Of a stretch of 64,000 nucleotides of DNA, positions 51,542-60,318 are shown one piece after another. The position numbers and the translations under genes are program-made. Under the pieces are notes generated by a model. It had not been told where the DNA came from, made no database searches, and worked only from the letters and a program-made list of their open reading frames with translations. Numbering within the stretch: the stretch's first letter is position 1; each line of letters starts with the position of its first letter. Source of the DNA: JAPXSY01 sp033812795 (GTDB lineage Bacteria; Verrucomicrobiota; Kiritimatiellia; RFP12; UBA1067); contig JAPXSY010000004.1 of assembly GCA_033812795.1 (NCBI GenBank), positions 1 through 64,000 of the forward strand. Direction: 5' to 3'.

Positions 51542-53757
51542 GGGCTCACCGCAGAGACGGGGGATTCCGCCTGCGGCGCGCGGAGCGCGCACGCGGCGGG
51601 CGGCTGGCGTTGCAGGCGGCGCGGCAAAACGGAGTCGAGCAGCCCTGTGAACCAGAGGGCCGCCACGACCGCGACAAGCGCCAAGACCACCAGCAGCACG
51701 TTCCGCGCACGCGAATCGTCCGCGTACGGATCCATCAGTTCGCGTGACGAATTTGCCGGCAGCACGGCCTCACTCGTGAAAAGGCGGCCCAACTTGAGCG
51801 AGAAGCGCAGGCGGCGGTTGATGGCCCACCCGCAGGCATTGAGGATCGGCGCGAGATCGCGCGCGCGCAGTTTGAACCAAGTGAGGATCATGGAAGGTCC
51901 CGAGACGATCAGCACTACGGCCATGATGCCGAGCGCCGTCTTCCAGAGCGGCAATCCCGCCAGCACACTGACGAGCCCGCCGACAGCGGAACCGATCAGG
52001 CCGACCGCGATGCCGAGGGCCGCGACCGACGAGGCCAGGGCCGCGCCCTCCATCTTTTTGGGCGGTTCGGCTGGTTTCGCGGTTGCGGCGGCGTCGACAT
52101 TTTTGGATGCGGCGGCGAGCGCCGCGTCCTGCCGCGCCGAGAGCAGCTTGTTGATCTGTGTGCTGATCATCGTCCCGATCTTGCGCCACGGATCCCAAAA
52201 CGCTTCTTTGATCGAAATGGCGTTGTCCACGGTTTTGATGATTACAGCATCCCAGTCTTGCCCATCGACATCGTAGAAGATGCCGTTTCGTCCGACCCAG
52301 AGCGTCTGCGCGAAGCCCGCTGTAAAGGCCGCGCAGAGGGTACGGGTTTTGGCGCCGGGCCGCGTGAGGGAACAGTAGACAAGGCAGCATTTGCTGGCCG
52401 CAGCCAGTGCGGCGTGGGCTTCCACATGATCGACCTCGAAGCAGAGGTTGCAGGCGCGGGCATCCATGAAGAGCGTGCCGACCTGAAACAACGCGGTAGC
52501 CTCCGGGTCGTAGAGGCGTCCCATGTTGACGTAGTTGTTCAGCAACGCGGCTAGATTCGCATGGTAGCGGATCAGTTGCTCCACCTCGGTGATTTGCGCG
52601 ATTTCGGCTTCCAGCGCCACATCTTTGGCGATCAGCGCCGTGATTTCAGCCTGATCGTTTCCGTTGCGCAGGGCTTCCAGCCGGTCCGCGCCAAGGGAAG
52701 CGACTTCGGTGCCGGCACAGGCGGCCTGCCAGGCCGCGAAGGGGGCGAACCGGTCTTTCAACTCGCGCCATTGCGAGAGAGAAAGCGTTTCTGCCGCACC
52801 ATCCGTGAGCGGGGTCACGACCGCATCACGGAACGAGGCCAGCGCGCAGGCCCAATACGGATTGACCCCTGCGGTGAGGGGAAGATCCCGGCCGGCTTCG
52901 ATCCGGGCCAGGGGAAAATCCGCCAACCCGGCGTGGCAATCCGTGAGTTCCTTGTCGGCCAGCTCGGCCAAATCGGCGTCCGTGCGGCTGAGGGCCTGCG
53001 CGGCGCGCGGATCATATTCGGCCATGCGGCACCGGGTGAAGTAGTCATCGATTTTGGCGCGTACCGCTTGGAGCGCGTCAAACGCCGTGGCGGTCTGGTC
53101 GCCCAGCATCCGGATCGCCGGGTCAGCGGCGGGGCGGGCCACCCAGTCGAGGTGCTCCGCAACAGCGGTGAAGAATGCGTCGGTTTTCGTCTGATTGATA
53201 CCGGGCTTGCCGCTGCGGTCGGTCTCCGCGCCGAAACATGCGATGATCTCTTCGATCGTCTGGCGCAACGCTGGCGCGTCTGCGGCATCTGCGGGAATCA
53301 CACCGTCGCCATTGAACCGGGTCTCGGCGAAGATCGCGGCAATGTCGCTCACATCAGCCAGGGTGATGGCGTTCGCATCGCCTTTCCCGAGATTCTTGAG
53401 AATACGTTTCGCGTTGGATAGCAGGGCCTTTCCTTCCGCGGTTCCGGTATGGATCGCGGCGAGGTTGACGGCGTCGCCGCCAACGAGCAACGGATCGAGG
53501 GAGGTGAGGCGTTTTTCGAGCCAGTCGATGGCGTGCAGGATTTCCGACGCGCGAATCCGGCCGTCCGCATCGGTGTCCAACAACTTCAGGGTGGCGGCGT
53601 CAAAACGGATGCCGGTGGTCGGGCAACTCAGGGCGGTCCAGAGTTTCTGATCCAGGGTTTTCAAGTTAGCGAGATCCGCGCCGGTACGGAGAAGCGCCTG
53701 GTCAAGACCACCGCTTCTGAAGAAATGCCACGTATGCGTCGTGTTGGAGGTGTTCAT
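51538..53757 (-). CDS. Large membrane protein with EF-hand motifs, unknown function
   Basis: The start at 53757 follows AAGGACAAG; the frame extends to 54051 but only into nadA. The 739-residue protein has no signal peptide. A canonical EF-hand loop, DTDADGRIRASEI, sits near residue 60, and a second, degenerate one (RFNGDGVIPAD) near 150. Residues about 170-550 are helical and unassigned (MAEYDPRAAQALSRTDADLA, CAAFTAGFAQTLWVGRNGIF). Two or three membrane helices follow at about 595-650, and a final one at about 700-720. A linker AKPAEPPKKMEG lies just before the helices. Calcium binding is inference from the loop. It sits between nadA and a lipoprotein, with gaps of 35 bp and an overlap respectively. 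Confidence 0.7.
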   Translation of the reverse strand: MNTSNTTHTWHFFRSGGLDQALLRTGADLANLKTLDQKLWTALSCPTTGIRFDAATLKLLDTDADGRIRASEILHAIDWLEKRLTSLDPLLVGGDAVNLAAIHTGTAEGKALLSNAKRILKNLGKGDANAITLADVSDIAAIFAETRFNGDGVIPADAADAPALRQTIEEIIACFGAETDRSGKPGINQTKTDAFFTAVAEHLDWVARPAADPAIRMLGDQTATAFDALQAVRAKIDDYFTRCRMAEYDPRAAQALSRTDADLAELADKELTDCHAGLADFPLARIEAGRDLPLTAGVNPYWACALASFRDAVVTPLTDGAAETLSLSQWRELKDRFAPFAAWQAACAGTEVASLGADRLEALRNGNDQAEITALIAKDVALEAEIAQITEVEQLIRYHANLAALLNNYVNMGRLYDPEATALFQVGTLFMDARACNLCFEVDHVEAHAALAAASKCCLVYCSLTRPGAKTRTLCAAFTAGFAQTLWVGRNGIFYDVDGQDWDAVIIKTVDNAISIKEAFWDPWRKIGTMISTQINKLLSARQDAALAAASKNVDAAATAKPAEPPKKMEGAALASSVAALGIAVGLIGSAVGGLVSVLAGLPLWKTALGIMAVVLIVSGPSMILTWFKLRARDLAPILNACGWAINRRLRFSLKLGRLFTSEAVLPANSSRELMDPYADDSRARNVLLVVLALVAVVAALWFTGLLDSVLPRRLQRQPPAACALRAPQAESPVSAVSP

Positions 53758-53792
53758 GCTATCTTGTCCTTGCGAGCCACATTGATTGGGGT

Positions 53793-54695
53793 TCAGTGAA
53801 TGGCCAGCATTGCGTCGATGGCGCGTCTGGCACGTTGTGCGATAGGTTCCGGAACGGTGATGACCGTCTGCAGGTCCCGCAGACTCCTGAGCACATGCTC
53901 TACCGAGGTTTTTTTCATGTACGGACAGACGGCCTGTTCGAGCAGCGGAATAAAGGTTTTGTCCGGGTTCTCCCGCCGCAATCGGTGGAGGATGCCGGTT
54001 TCGGTGCCGATGAGAAAGACCGGTTCGGCCCGTTCCTTCACCCATTGGCACATGCCGCCGGTCGACAGCACAGCATCAGCGGCATCGCGGACCGGTTTAG
54101 GGCACTCCGGATGGACCAGCACCGGCGCGCCGGGATACGCGGCCCGCGCCGTTGCGATATGGGCCTCGGTCAGCCGCGCGTGCGTCGGACAGAAACCCGG
54201 CCACAGGATAAGGTCGTGTCCGGTCTGCTCCGCCGTGTACGAGCCGAGATGGCGGTCCGGCACGAAAAGCAGCGGTTGTTGCGGCGGGAAACTCCGGGCC
54301 ACTGCCACGGCATTGGCCGATGTGACACAGCAGTCGCTTTCGGCTTTGACCTCGGCGGTGCTGTTGACGTAACAGAGCACCCGGGCGTCCGGGTGCCGGG
54401 CCTTCATCGCGCGGAGCTGCTCACCGGTGATCATGTCGGCCATAGGGCAACCCGCGTCGGCCGCAGGCAGCAGAACGGTCTTGTCCGGATTGAGGATCGC
54501 CGCGGTTTCGGCCATGAAATGCACACCGCAGAAAACAACCACGCGGGCGCGGATATGGGTCGCTTCGCGCGCCAACTCCAGCGAGTCGCCCGTGAAGTCG
54601 GCGATGTCCTGAATTTCGCCGGGCTGATAGTTGTGTGCGAGAATTACGGCGTCCCGCTCCGCTTTCAGCGTTTGAATCTCCTGTTCGATCCGCAT
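53793..54695 (-). CDS. nadA: Quinolinate synthase A
   Basis: The ATG at 54695 follows GAGG at about 10-bp spacing (a TTG six bases earlier is less likely). The 300-residue enzyme has the three [4Fe-4S] ligands: Cys83 in DAGCPMADM, Cys169 in WPGFCPTH and Cys257 in EQAVCPYMKKT. VILAHNYQ and VHPECPKPV are family motifs. It condenses iminoaspartate with dihydroxyacetone phosphate to quinolinate in de novo NAD synthesis. No nadB or nadC is adjacent. Confidence 0.96.
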   Translation of the reverse strand: MRIEQEIQTLKAERDAVILAHNYQPGEIQDIADFTGDSLELAREATHIRARVVVFCGVHFMAETAAILNPDKTVLLPAADAGCPMADMITGEQLRAMKARHPDARVLCYVNSTAEVKAESDCCVTSANAVAVARSFPPQQPLLFVPDRHLGSYTAEQTGHDLILWPGFCPTHARLTEAHIATARAAYPGAPVLVHPECPKPVRDAADAVLSTGGMCQWVKERAEPVFLIGTETGILHRLRRENPDKTFIPLLEQAVCPYMKKTSVEHVLRSLRDLQTVITVPEPIAQRARRAIDAMLAIH

Positions 54696-54701
54696 GATCA
54701 A

Positions 54702-55554
54702 GCCACCTCAAATGATTTGTCCGGTATTCCTTTCACTACGGTACCACAGGTTTCGTTATGACGGAACAAAGAAAAGGACGCACGTGTGCGACTGGCTATC
54801 GCAACTCTTAAGGTTTTGGAGGCGACCTCGCATTCGTGCGGCAAACAGGTAAGATTGAAGCGTCTTACACACACATGGCGGATAGAGGGTAGCCAGATTT
54901 ACACTCTGAGACAAGCCGGAAAAGGCAATCGGTTCGTGACAGGGGGAAGAGTTATCGTGTACGGGTACGGGTACGTGAACGGGGTATGGCCAACGTTCAC
55001 GCTCTCCAAATCGGTATCGGTATCGCTATCGGGTTCGGTATCGCTATCGGGTTCGAAATCGACTGTTGCGCCCACGCAGTGGCCCGCGGCGACAAGTGTA
55101 ATGACGGCGGCGATTCCGATCCCGATCCCGATGGCGATAGCGCCGCAATGGGACCCTGAAACGCATGACCTTCGGACCCCCCTGTCCCGCCCGTCCCTCT
55201 CCGCCGACCCCGCCCCCCTTGGAGCAACTAAATGCCACTGGCCGCATCAACCCCGTTCGGAAGTAGTGGATGAGACCACCCCAGTCGCATTTGCTTTGCC
55301 AAGTGAGGTCTCCTGTGCGTGCGTTCATTGCTGTCTGGACGGGCATGCGGAGGTGGTATAAACTAACCGCGTTTTTTGTTTGTGTTGTATCCCCTATGCG
55401 GGGATACAGGATGCGGAACGGATTCCGATGTTCGAGACGGGGGGTCTTTTGCCGTGGCGCGTGTCACGGCGGACAAGGATTTGAATGTGCGCGGGTATGG
55501 AAAGGCCGTGAGCCGGTTTTTGGCGTACGGCGCGAAAAAAGCAGGGGAGGACAG
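54702..55554. other. 850-bp intergenic region with repeat words
   Basis: No gene is convincing between the divergent nadA and FAD-oxidoreductase genes. It holds a GTACGGGTACGGGTACGTG run (54958-54976), ATCGGTATCGGTATCGCTATC hexamers at 55013-55060 and CGATTCCGATCCCGATCCCG near 55112-55131 (the ATCGGG/ATCGCT family on both strands), and a perfect hairpin GTATCCCC-tatgc-GGGGATAC at 55387-55407. Two overlapping open frames (about 190 codons) are carried by the repeats and show no family signal. Confidence 0.6.
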
Positions 55555-57420
55555 ATGAACGGAGGCAGACGAATCGGGATACTGGCCATGACCATCGGCT
55601 GTGCGGGGATGCTGTGTGGCGCCACGCTGATGATCGAGGCGGAAGCGTTCGCTGAAAAGGGCGGTTGGGTCGTGGACCAGCAGTTTATGGATCAGATGGG
55701 GTCGCCTTTTCTCATGGCGCACGGTCTGGGTAAGCCGGTTGCGGATGCGGTCACCTCCTGTGAGATTCCGGAGGCCGGAACTTACCGCGTACTGGTGCGG
55801 ACGCGTGATTGGGCCGCGCCGTGGGAACGCAAGGACGCCCCTGGTAAATTCCGGGTGCGGATCAACGACACGCTGTTGCCGCAGGTTCTCGGCACCGCGG
55901 GTGCGGAGTGGGGCTGGCACACCGCAGGCAAAGTGACGCTGAAGAAGGGGAGCGCGCGGATAGCGCTATGCGACCTGACCGGTTTCAACGGCCGCTGTGA
56001 CGCGCTGATCCTGACCACCGAGGAAGATTTCGTGCCGGAGAGCGAGGTCGCGAGACTGGAGGCGTTCCGGCGGCGGATCGGTACGATCCGCAGTGCGCAG
56101 ACCTGTGAGACGGTCGATCTGATTATCGCGGGCGGCGGTATTCCCGGCATCTGCATGGCAATCTCGGCGGCGCGTTTGGGATTGGCTGTGGCGCTGATTC
56201 AGGACCGTCCGGTTTTGGGCGGCAACAACAGCTCGGAAGTCCGCGTCCATTTGGCAGGGCGTATGAATCTGGACCCTTACCCGCGGCTCGGTGATGTGGT
56301 CAGCGAGATCGGCCCCCGCCGCGGCGGCAATGCCCAGCCGGGCGACTATTACGAGGATGAACGCAAAATCGCGGCGGTCCGGGCAGAGAAGAACATCCGG
56401 CTCTATCTCAGCACGCGTGCGTTGGGGGTTGAGAAAACCGGAGCGCGGATCACCGCCGTGACCGCCCGTCATATCGAAACCGGTCAGGAGATCCGGTTGG
56501 CCGCGCCGCTGGTGGCGGATTGCACGGGTGACGGCGTGATCGGCGTGCTGGCGGGCGCCGAGTACCGTTACGGTCGCGAAAGCCGCGAGGAGACGGGGGA
56601 ACCCACGGCGGTGGAGAAGGCGGACACGCAGACCATGGGCTCCTCGGTCCAGTGGTATTCGCGCGAGGCCGAGGAGCCGGTCGCCTTTCCGGAGATCGCA
56701 TGGGGCTTGGAGTTCAATGACGAGAACTGTGAGCGGGTCAAGATGGGGGAGTGGACTTGGGAGACCGGCATGCGCCTGCATCAGGTCCACGACTTCGAGC
56801 GCATTCGGGACTACGGTTTGTTGGTGGTGTTCTCAAACTGGTCTTTCCTTAAAAATCGTTCGGAACACAAAGCGGAGTACGCGAAACGGCGTCTCGACTG
56901 GGTGGCGTATGTGGCCGGAAAACGGGAGTCGCGCCGGTTGATCGGTGATCTCGTGCTGACCGAGCAGGATATCGTCAATCAGGTGATCTACCCCGATGCC
57001 ACCGCCTGCACGACCTGGACCATCGATCTGCACTATCCCGATCCGAAAAACAGTCGGCACTTCCCGGGGGCGGAGTTTAAGTCGATCGCCAAACATCAGG
57101 CGATCTATCCGTATCCGCTTCCGTACCGCTGCCTCTATTCCCGCAATGTGGAGAATCTCTTCATGGCCGGCCGGAACATCAGCGTGACGCATGTGGCACT
57201 CGGAACCGTGCGGGTGATGCGTACTGGCGGCATGATGGGCGAAGTGCTCGGCATGGCCGCCTCACTCTGCAAAAAGCACGGATGCACGCCGCGCGAGGTC
57301 TATACCGATCATCTGGGCGAACTCCAAGAGTTGATGCGCCGGGGTGTCGGGTCGGGCCGGGAGCAGCCGCCGCAACGGTACAATCTGGGCGGTACGCTGA
57401 TGAAGGTGAAGAAGGAATAG
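55555..57420 (+). CDS. Exported FAD-dependent oxidoreductase with CBM-like domain
   Basis: The ATG at 55555 follows GGGGAGG. The 621-residue protein has a signal peptide (RRIGILAMTIGCAGMLCGA), then a beta-sandwich of about 130 residues (IEAEAFAEKGGWVVDQQFMD, AGTYRVLVRTRDW) resembling golvesin/CBM-like domains. From about residue 180 it is an FAD-dependent oxidoreductase of the PF12831 type: dinucleotide-binding DLIIAGGGIPGICMAISAAR, GGNNSSEVRVHLAG and, near the C-terminus, LFMAGRNISVTHVALG. The substrate is unknown. Secretion of a flavoprotein needs folded export, but no twin-arginine motif beyond GGRRIG is evident. A hydroxyacid dehydrogenase gene follows after 80 bp. Confidence 0.78.
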   Translation: MNGGRRIGILAMTIGCAGMLCGATLMIEAEAFAEKGGWVVDQQFMDQMGSPFLMAHGLGKPVADAVTSCEIPEAGTYRVLVRTRDWAAPWERKDAPGKFRVRINDTLLPQVLGTAGAEWGWHTAGKVTLKKGSARIALCDLTGFNGRCDALILTTEEDFVPESEVARLEAFRRRIGTIRSAQTCETVDLIIAGGGIPGICMAISAARLGLAVALIQDRPVLGGNNSSEVRVHLAGRMNLDPYPRLGDVVSEIGPRRGGNAQPGDYYEDERKIAAVRAEKNIRLYLSTRALGVEKTGARITAVTARHIETGQEIRLAAPLVADCTGDGVIGVLAGAEYRYGRESREETGEPTAVEKADTQTMGSSVQWYSREAEEPVAFPEIAWGLEFNDENCERVKMGEWTWETGMRLHQVHDFERIRDYGLLVVFSNWSFLKNRSEHKAEYAKRRLDWVAYVAGKRESRRLIGDLVLTEQDIVNQVIYPDATACTTWTIDLHYPDPKNSRHFPGAEFKSIAKHQAIYPYPLPYRCLYSRNVENLFMAGRNISVTHVALGTVRVMRTGGMMGEVLGMAASLCKKHGCTPREVYTDHLGELQELMRRGVGSGREQPPQRYNLGGTLMKVKKE

Positions 57421-57500
57421 TTACGCATCAGGCCGTCCGCAACAGCGTGCGGTACGGCACGCGGAGACCCATAGGCATTGCCTGTGGAGCGGGAGAGAAA

Positions 57501-58514
57501 ATGCGAACGCGCAACGTTCGAGAAGACATCGGGCCGATCGTGGTCTATCAGGAGAGTGCTGTCCCGTACTTCTGTCTGCGGCCGCGGCAGGTCGCGCGGT
57601 TGCGCGCGGCGTTTCCGGGAACGCGGGTGGTTTGGTGCCGGACCGAACGCGCGTTCGTGCGGAACCTGCCGACTGTCCGGGTGGCGGTGACGTGGGCGTT
57701 CCGCCAAGCGTGGTTTGAGGCCGCGCCGCAACTGCGCGTGGTAATCTCGTCGGCTGCGGGGCGCGATCTTTCCCCGCTCACGCCGCCGCCGCGCGTCACG
57801 GTATGGCACGGCACCTTTCACGGGGCGCTCATGGCGGAAACGGTTCTGGGGTGGATGCTGGCCTTCAACCGCGGGATTCTGTCTGCCTATCGTTATCAGA
57901 TTCAAGGCGCACTCTGGCCGCGTGAGGCGCTCTACGGGCAGGTGCGCCTGTTGCACGGCACACATGCGCTGATCGTGGGGTTCGGGCACATCGGCACCGC
58001 GATCGGCAGATTGCTCAAACCGTTCGGTGTGCGGGTGACGGGTGTGCGCCGGACGCCCCAAACCCGCCTGCCTGCGGGGTTCGGCCCCGAGGATGCCGTG
58101 GTCCCGATCGGACAGCTTGATGCGCTCCTGCCTGAGGCGGACCATCTGATTCTGGTGCTGCCCTCGGACACCGGCACGGACCGGTTGATCAATGCTGCGC
58201 GGTTGGCGCGTTTGCCGCGTCACGCGGTGCTCTACAACGTGGGCCGCGGCAACTGTCTGGACGAGGCCGCGTTGGCGCGCGCGCTGACCACGGGCAGACT
58301 GCGCGGCGCGTGCCTCGATGTCTTCGCTGAGGAGCCGCTGCAGCCGGGGTCGCCGTTGGTTGCGGATCTCCCCGGACTGGTGCGCCTGCCGCACGCTTCC
58401 GCTTTTGCCGACGAGTATATGGAGCGTTTCACGGATGAGGTGATCGCCCGGCTGGCCGCGCGGAGCCGCAGGCGCACGCGATCGGCCCGCGCCGCGAGGG
58501 AGGGGGCGGAATGA
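57501..58514 (+). CDS. D-2-hydroxyacid dehydrogenase family protein
   Basis: The ATG at 57501 follows GGGAG; the frame is open upstream into the previous gene. The 337-residue protein has the NAD-binding core ALIVGFGHIGTAIGRLL (about residues 151-167) and the family's catalytic set: Arg in LYNVGRGNC, Glu in CLDVFAEEPL and His in RLPHASAF. It should reduce or oxidise a 2-keto/2-hydroxy acid with NAD(P). The glycerate/phosphoglycerate-like subfamily is undetermined. It overlaps tsaE by four bases. Confidence 0.85.
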   Translation: MRTRNVREDIGPIVVYQESAVPYFCLRPRQVARLRAAFPGTRVVWCRTERAFVRNLPTVRVAVTWAFRQAWFEAAPQLRVVISSAAGRDLSPLTPPPRVTVWHGTFHGALMAETVLGWMLAFNRGILSAYRYQIQGALWPREALYGQVRLLHGTHALIVGFGHIGTAIGRLLKPFGVRVTGVRRTPQTRLPAGFGPEDAVVPIGQLDALLPEADHLILVLPSDTGTDRLINAARLARLPRHAVLYNVGRGNCLDEAALARALTTGRLRGACLDVFAEEPLQPGSPLVADLPGLVRLPHASAFADEYMERFTDEVIARLAARSRRRTRSARAAREGAE

Positions 58515-58942
58515 CGCCGCGCACGCATACGGTCCGATCGGTTGAGGAAACCTGGCGACTGGCTGCGGAGGTCGCGGTTGGGTTGGAGCCCGGTATGGTG
58601 ATCGCGCTGCACGGCGATTTGGGCGCGGGGAAAACCACCTTTGTGCAGGGGCTGGGACAGGCGCTGGGGATCCGGCGGCCGATGACGAGTCCGACCTTCA
58701 CGGTTTCCACTGAATACCGGACACCGGCGTTCACCTTGGTCCATATGGATCTCTACCGGCTCAATGGCCCGGATGATCTGCTGACGATCGGCTATCCCGA
58801 GTATCTCGAGAACGGCGCGGTTGTGGCAATCGAGTGGCCGGAACGGGCCGGCGACCTGATCCCGGCAGACGCGCTGCATGTGCGGTTCACGCTGACCGGA
58901 GAGGCGGAAACGCGCGTCATTGAAATCAGCGCGGCAGGGTGA
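58511..58942 (+). CDS. tsaE: tRNA threonylcarbamoyl-adenosine synthesis ATPase TsaE
   Basis: The 143-residue P-loop protein has Walker A GDLGAGKTTFVQGLG, the TSPTFTVSTEYR segment, VHMDLYRL and IEWPERAGDLIP, all typical of TsaE. It works with TsaB and TsaD to make t6A at position 37 of ANN-decoding tRNAs. Its start overlaps the hydroxyacid dehydrogenase stop (ATGA). Its end overlaps the convergent trmL end by 17 bp. Confidence 0.93.
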   Translation: MTPRTHTVRSVEETWRLAAEVAVGLEPGMVIALHGDLGAGKTTFVQGLGQALGIRRPMTSPTFTVSTEYRTPAFTLVHMDLYRLNGPDDLLTIGYPEYLENGAVVAIEWPERAGDLIPADALHVRFTLTGEAETRVIEISAAG

Positions 58943-59393
58943 GTTGGCGGTAGGCTTCGTAAGAGGCGATGGAGACCGCGTTCGCGAGGTTGAGACTTCG
59001 GGACTGATCGCCGGGCATGGGGATCTGGAACAGTGCGTCGCCGTAACGGGCATAGAACGCTTTTGGCAGGCCGCGGTTCTCATTGCCGAAGATCAGCGCG
59101 TCGTCCGGGCGGAATGCGCAGGCGTACAGGCTGCGTGCGCCACGGGTGCTGAGGAAGAAGAGCCGCGGCGGTTGGACGGTATCGAGAAACGCCTCCCAAG
59201 AGTCGTGAACCGTGAGCCGGACGTGGTTCCAGTAATCCAGCCCCGCCCGGTGCACGTAGGTATCCGAAAGATGGAACCCGAGCGGCCGGATCAGATGGAG
59301 GGCGCAACCCAATCCCACGCATACACGGCCGATGGCGCCCGTGTTGTGCGGGATCTGCGGCTGAAGCAACACGATCTGTAGCGGGGTGTTCAT
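58926..59393 (-). CDS. trmL: tRNA (cytidine/uridine-34-2'-O)-methyltransferase TrmL
   Basis: The start at 59393 (MNTPLQIVLLQPQIPHNTGA) gives 155 residues, the family size. SPOUT-class knot motifs are present: NTGAIGRVCVGLG, LIFGNENRGLP and MPGDQSRSLNLANAVSIASY. It methylates the wobble ribose of certain leucine tRNAs. It lies eight bases after the ABC-transporter ATPase gene on the same strand and is probably cotranscribed with it. Confidence 0.93.
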   Translation of the reverse strand: MNTPLQIVLLQPQIPHNTGAIGRVCVGLGCALHLIRPLGFHLSDTYVHRAGLDYWNHVRLTVHDSWEAFLDTVQPPRLFFLSTRGARSLYACAFRPDDALIFGNENRGLPKAFYARYGDALFQIPMPGDQSRSLNLANAVSIASYEAYRQLTLPR

Positions 59394-59401
59394 GGTTTGC
59401 G

Positions 59402-60316
59402 TCACAGGCTCCGGAGATATTCCGTTTCCAGACTGTCGCCCCGGGATACGGCGAGCAGCCCGCACTGCGCCAGCAACGCTGGCAGCAGGCGCGCGTTGAC
59501 GGCTTCGGCGGTAAGCAGTGTCGGGTTGTAGTGACAGACGACTTCACCGCGCTCCGCATCGTACGCGATTGTTGTATCCGGCACCGCCGCCTCCAGCGCG
59601 GCGCGATCGGTTGGCATGGCGGTGACGCGGTAAATCAGCTTCCCCGCCCTGCCGGTCACCTCGTCCAGCGTGGCGACACGTACCGCACGGCCCTTGTCGA
59701 TAAATGCGACATGCGTGCAGAGGCGTTCGATGTCATGGAGATTGTGCGAACTGATCACGATTGTTTGGCGACCGCGCTGCCGCGTGAAAAAGCCGCGCAT
59801 GTTTTCCACCTCGCGGGGATCGAGGCCGCTAAGCGGCTCATCCAGCAACACCACTTCCGGATAACCGAGAAAACACTGGGCGATCATCACGCGTTTACGC
59901 ATCCCGTGCGAGAGCGAACGGATTGGTGCGTGCAGGCGGTCGCCGAGATGCACCGCCTCGAGGACGTGCGTCGCGGATCGTGCCGCCTCCTGCCGCTTCA
60001 GTCCTTGGATCTGCGCGAAGTGGGTCAGGAGTTCCAGCGGCCGGCTTTCCGGCGGCAGCTCCGAATCCTGCGGCAGGATCGCGAGGCGTCCGCTGTGAAC
60101 CTGCGGGTCGAACGCGCCGCTGCCCAACAGGTTCACGCTGCCGCCGGTCAGGTGCGTGAGCCCCGCCACGGACATCATCCAGGTGGTTTTCCCTGCGCCG
60201 TTGGGGCCGACCAGGCCGAACACGGCGAACCGGGGCACGGAAAGCGTGAACCCGTCCAGCGCGCGCCGCGCGCCGTAGCGTTTGACCAGTCCGGTGGTTT
60301 CAATCGCGTTGTCCAT
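59402..60316 (-). CDS. ABC transporter ATP-binding protein
   Basis: The ATG at 60316 (MDNAIETTGLVKRYGARRAL) lies two bases after the permease stop. The 304-residue protein has Walker A GPNGAGKTTW, Q-loop ILPQDSE, signature LSHGMRKRVMIAQ, Walker B VVLLDEPLSGLDP and His switch ISSHNLHD. A C-terminal domain of about 80 residues (TALEAAVPDTTI...) has the size seen in ABC-2-type exporters. With the permease it forms an ABC-2-type exporter; the substrate is unknown. Confidence 0.9.
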   Translation of the reverse strand: MDNAIETTGLVKRYGARRALDGFTLSVPRFAVFGLVGPNGAGKTTWMMSVAGLTHLTGGSVNLLGSGAFDPQVHSGRLAILPQDSELPPESRPLELLTHFAQIQGLKRQEAARSATHVLEAVHLGDRLHAPIRSLSHGMRKRVMIAQCFLGYPEVVLLDEPLSGLDPREVENMRGFFTRQRGRQTIVISSHNLHDIERLCTHVAFIDKGRAVRVATLDEVTGRAGKLIYRVTAMPTDRAALEAAVPDTTIAYDAERGEVVCHYNPTLLTAEAVNARLLPALLAQCGLLAVSRGDSLETEYLRSL

Positions 60317-60318
60317 GA

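Noticed and set aside
54786..55361. 191-codon frame in the nadA-FAD gap
   Set aside because: It runs through hexamer repeats, has no ribosome-binding site and no recognisable domain.
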